The position numbers and the translations under genes are program-made. The notes below the pieces were generated by a model that saw nothing but the letters and a program-made list of their open reading frames with translations, was not told where the DNA came from and made no database searches. DNA of 64,000 nt from Prostheceraeus crozeri (lineage: Eukaryota > Platyhelminthes > Polycladida > Euryleptidae): contig CAJQUW010001401.1 in assembly GCA_907163375.1 (NCBI GenBank), positions 62,001 to 126,000 of the forward strand, read 5' to 3'. This document shows positions 34,801-37,800 of this stretch, piece by piece. Within the stretch, counting starts at the first letter, position 1. The number at the start of each line of letters is the position of its first letter.

Positions 34801-37800
34801 ATGAGATTTGACAAGCAATCATTATTTCACTTTTTTTATTTGTATAATGAAATAGCTTTGTTGTATTCTGAGCAATACGTTATAAGCGCATATTCACGTT
34901 CTTGACATTTCAGAAATTTGTCTTACGCACATGCTTTAGTTTCACAGAAGGAATAGCAAAGCGCAACAGGAGTTATGAGCGCGTGATTCGCCATCTATTT
35001 ATATGGGAAAAGTTGTGTTAAAAATGAGCAGTTCAAGCAACCCTTAGACTAGTGGAGTAGTCGATTAGGTTGAAGCTCTTGTTGTATGTAGATAAACATT
35101 AATCATGCAAGATTTTGAATTTTACTTTACACACATTAAAGATCTTATAATAGACAACCGGCTTTCATTTATTAGAAAATGAGATGGCGGCTTTTCGAAT
35201 AAAAATAATGATAAATACCCAAAAGAATTTACTGTGGTTATGTGCAGATAAATCCGCCCCATTCCAATTGATTGTAAGTCATTCACGCTCTGCTTAGTGT
35301 TAATATCAGAGCATTGAGAATGACATCCACCCCATACCATCAGAAGATTCGTAAGCAAATGTGCGCACAAGTTACTCAAGTAAAGGGCTCTCAATTTCTA
35401 AAGACCTCACCGGTTCGGTGTGGCCTAAAACGGAGACACTGAAAAAGTCATACACAGTATATACGCTCAATAATTGATGATCAATGGAACAACAGTAACT
35501 TTGGCATCCTGAAGATCGACATGTCTGAGGCTTTTAACAGTGTTTCCAAACAGCTTATTTTTGATGAATGTTCCGGGAATCTCTGCATTGGATTACATCG
35601 TACTACGCTGCTCATTCGACTACTTAATCTTCTGGGTAATTTGACCTCAAAAGTTGGGAGAACCGCAAGGAGAGTCCTTGGTTCGCTGTTGTTTTCTTTG
35701 GCCCTTAGCACAACTGTATGTAACATTTCACAACCAATTCCATTACCTTTTCATTCATGGCATTTAGACGATAGGATCTTAGCTGTTGATTTGGCTCATT
35801 TATGTGAAGTTGTCGACACGCTTCATTAATGATAATTGCTATCCAATATTGACCAGCATACTACATACTACATTTTGAGAATTCTATAATCTAATGTTTT
35901 TAAAGCTGATTTCCCCCTTGATCATCTGACACAGCCTCAGATAGGTGAAAATTCAGGAGTAAAATTCTGATATAAATGATAGCAAGGCTTTTTGTTTTTG
36001 CTGCACTAATAATTGCGCTGCTTAGACGGAGCTTCAAACTTCTTTGCTCAAATTATGCTTAACCGGCTCTAAATTTTTGAAGTGAACCTGCCCTACAGTG
36101 TATACACAAGATTGCATTTGTCAGTTTAATATACTGATCATGTATATTTTGGCATCTTTGGTGCAGTATATTTACGCGTTTCTAAGTTTTAATATTGATT
36201 CTTGCATGTTGTAAACTTTGGTGAACGAATACTACAATTATCAATATAGAAAATAAGAATTTCACTCACACACTCAGGAGCAGTGGATATTTGGTGATGT
36301 GGGCTTCATTGAGCTGAGGAGGAAGGGTGAGGGAAGCGTATACTTTGAGTTCATCCTTGGTCCCTGGCCGTAGAACGAGCTCTCGATAGACAACGCGAGG
36401 CAATGTCTTGTTGACGAGAAAATCCTCTACGACCTTTCGGTCACTCAATACTTTTAAAATTGGAAAAGTTTTGGCACCTATTGACAAAAAAGGAAAATTA
36501 TCTAAATTTACAAGGGAATACATCATAGAACACATCACAACAACAAGAGAAAAGTGAATTACATTCTGAAACCCATCAATAGAGTGCAAAGGGAATATCA
36601 CTTTACTGCCTAGAAGTTGTTTTCAAGGGTAATCATGCCGATGGATTCCTAAATGTTAGTCCTGTGGAGCTCTGGAGGTTGCTTAGATGCAACCAAAAAA
36701 TACATTTCATATTTCCGACCTTCACTGCAAACACCAAGAGACTGGAAAAGGAAAGAGGTTGCTCGGAGCTCGCCTGTGCGATGAGCAATTCTGCGACCAA
36801 CTTCGGTAAGGAAACCAGTGCACACTTCCCAAAAGCTCCTAAAGTCTTCACACAAATTGGGGTGAAAATGCATCTGTCGTCCTGCACGCATTGCTTTGCT
36901 ATCTTCTTGGCTTGAAAGAGATCCGCTACGGCACCAGAATTTGTGGTGGCGGCATCGAAGGTAGAGGCTAAAGTGTGACTTGACGTGAAGTTACAAACTA
37001 AATTTCTACCTCTGTGTAAGAATAGATATAACACACAAAACTCCACCAGTCTACTGATATGTTTTTCTAATATTTTATCGATATTCTGCATTTATTTTTA
37101 GTATATTCTGACACGAGAAAAATATTGAGATTATATTATTAATGCCTAATGGGTTGTATCAATTTTATCGCAAGCTCTGACTGCGACTACTGCTGATTTG
37201 TGTAATTCGCAAGGAAACCTAGCTGAGAGGTCACATCAGTCTCGTCATTGCATATATGTTGCATCAATTTTCTTGTATTTTAGTCATGATTTGTTGGCTA
37301 TAGCACTTTCAGGCCAAACCCAACCCGCGAGCTACTCGACGCAATTACAAGTCTGCTAACAGAACAAGTGGTTCAATCATAGAAGCTAATTTTATGCTTT
37401 TTCATTTTCCAATTTAAAATGAAAATAAATCGATTTAAAGGTTTCGAGTAAACATGAGGCACATAGTCATAATGTGCCACACATGTGGTCTTCCTTCGTC
37501 AAGAAGTCACAAAACGTACGCATAGTAGCAGCATATGTGATTGTCTCACCTGGATTGTTTCGATGCAATGTAGATTGTGGAATGCCTGGACCGCGGCAGT
37601 TTTGGATGAAGGCTCGTGTGTCCTTGCTAAAACTAACTTTATTGTATGTACAGTTGGGTTGATTACACGTCAAACATTGCAACGTTCGAGCCACAATGTC
37701 ATATCTGTAAGAGATGAAACATGTCAATGTGAGTATGACCTTTGAAATGGACAACTGATTGCCTGCATAGCAATCTCTATAAAAACATAAACTTGTGCAT

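Noticed and set aside
36664-36915. 83-codon plus-strand frame
   Set aside because: Antisense shadow of the LINE relic on the minus strand.
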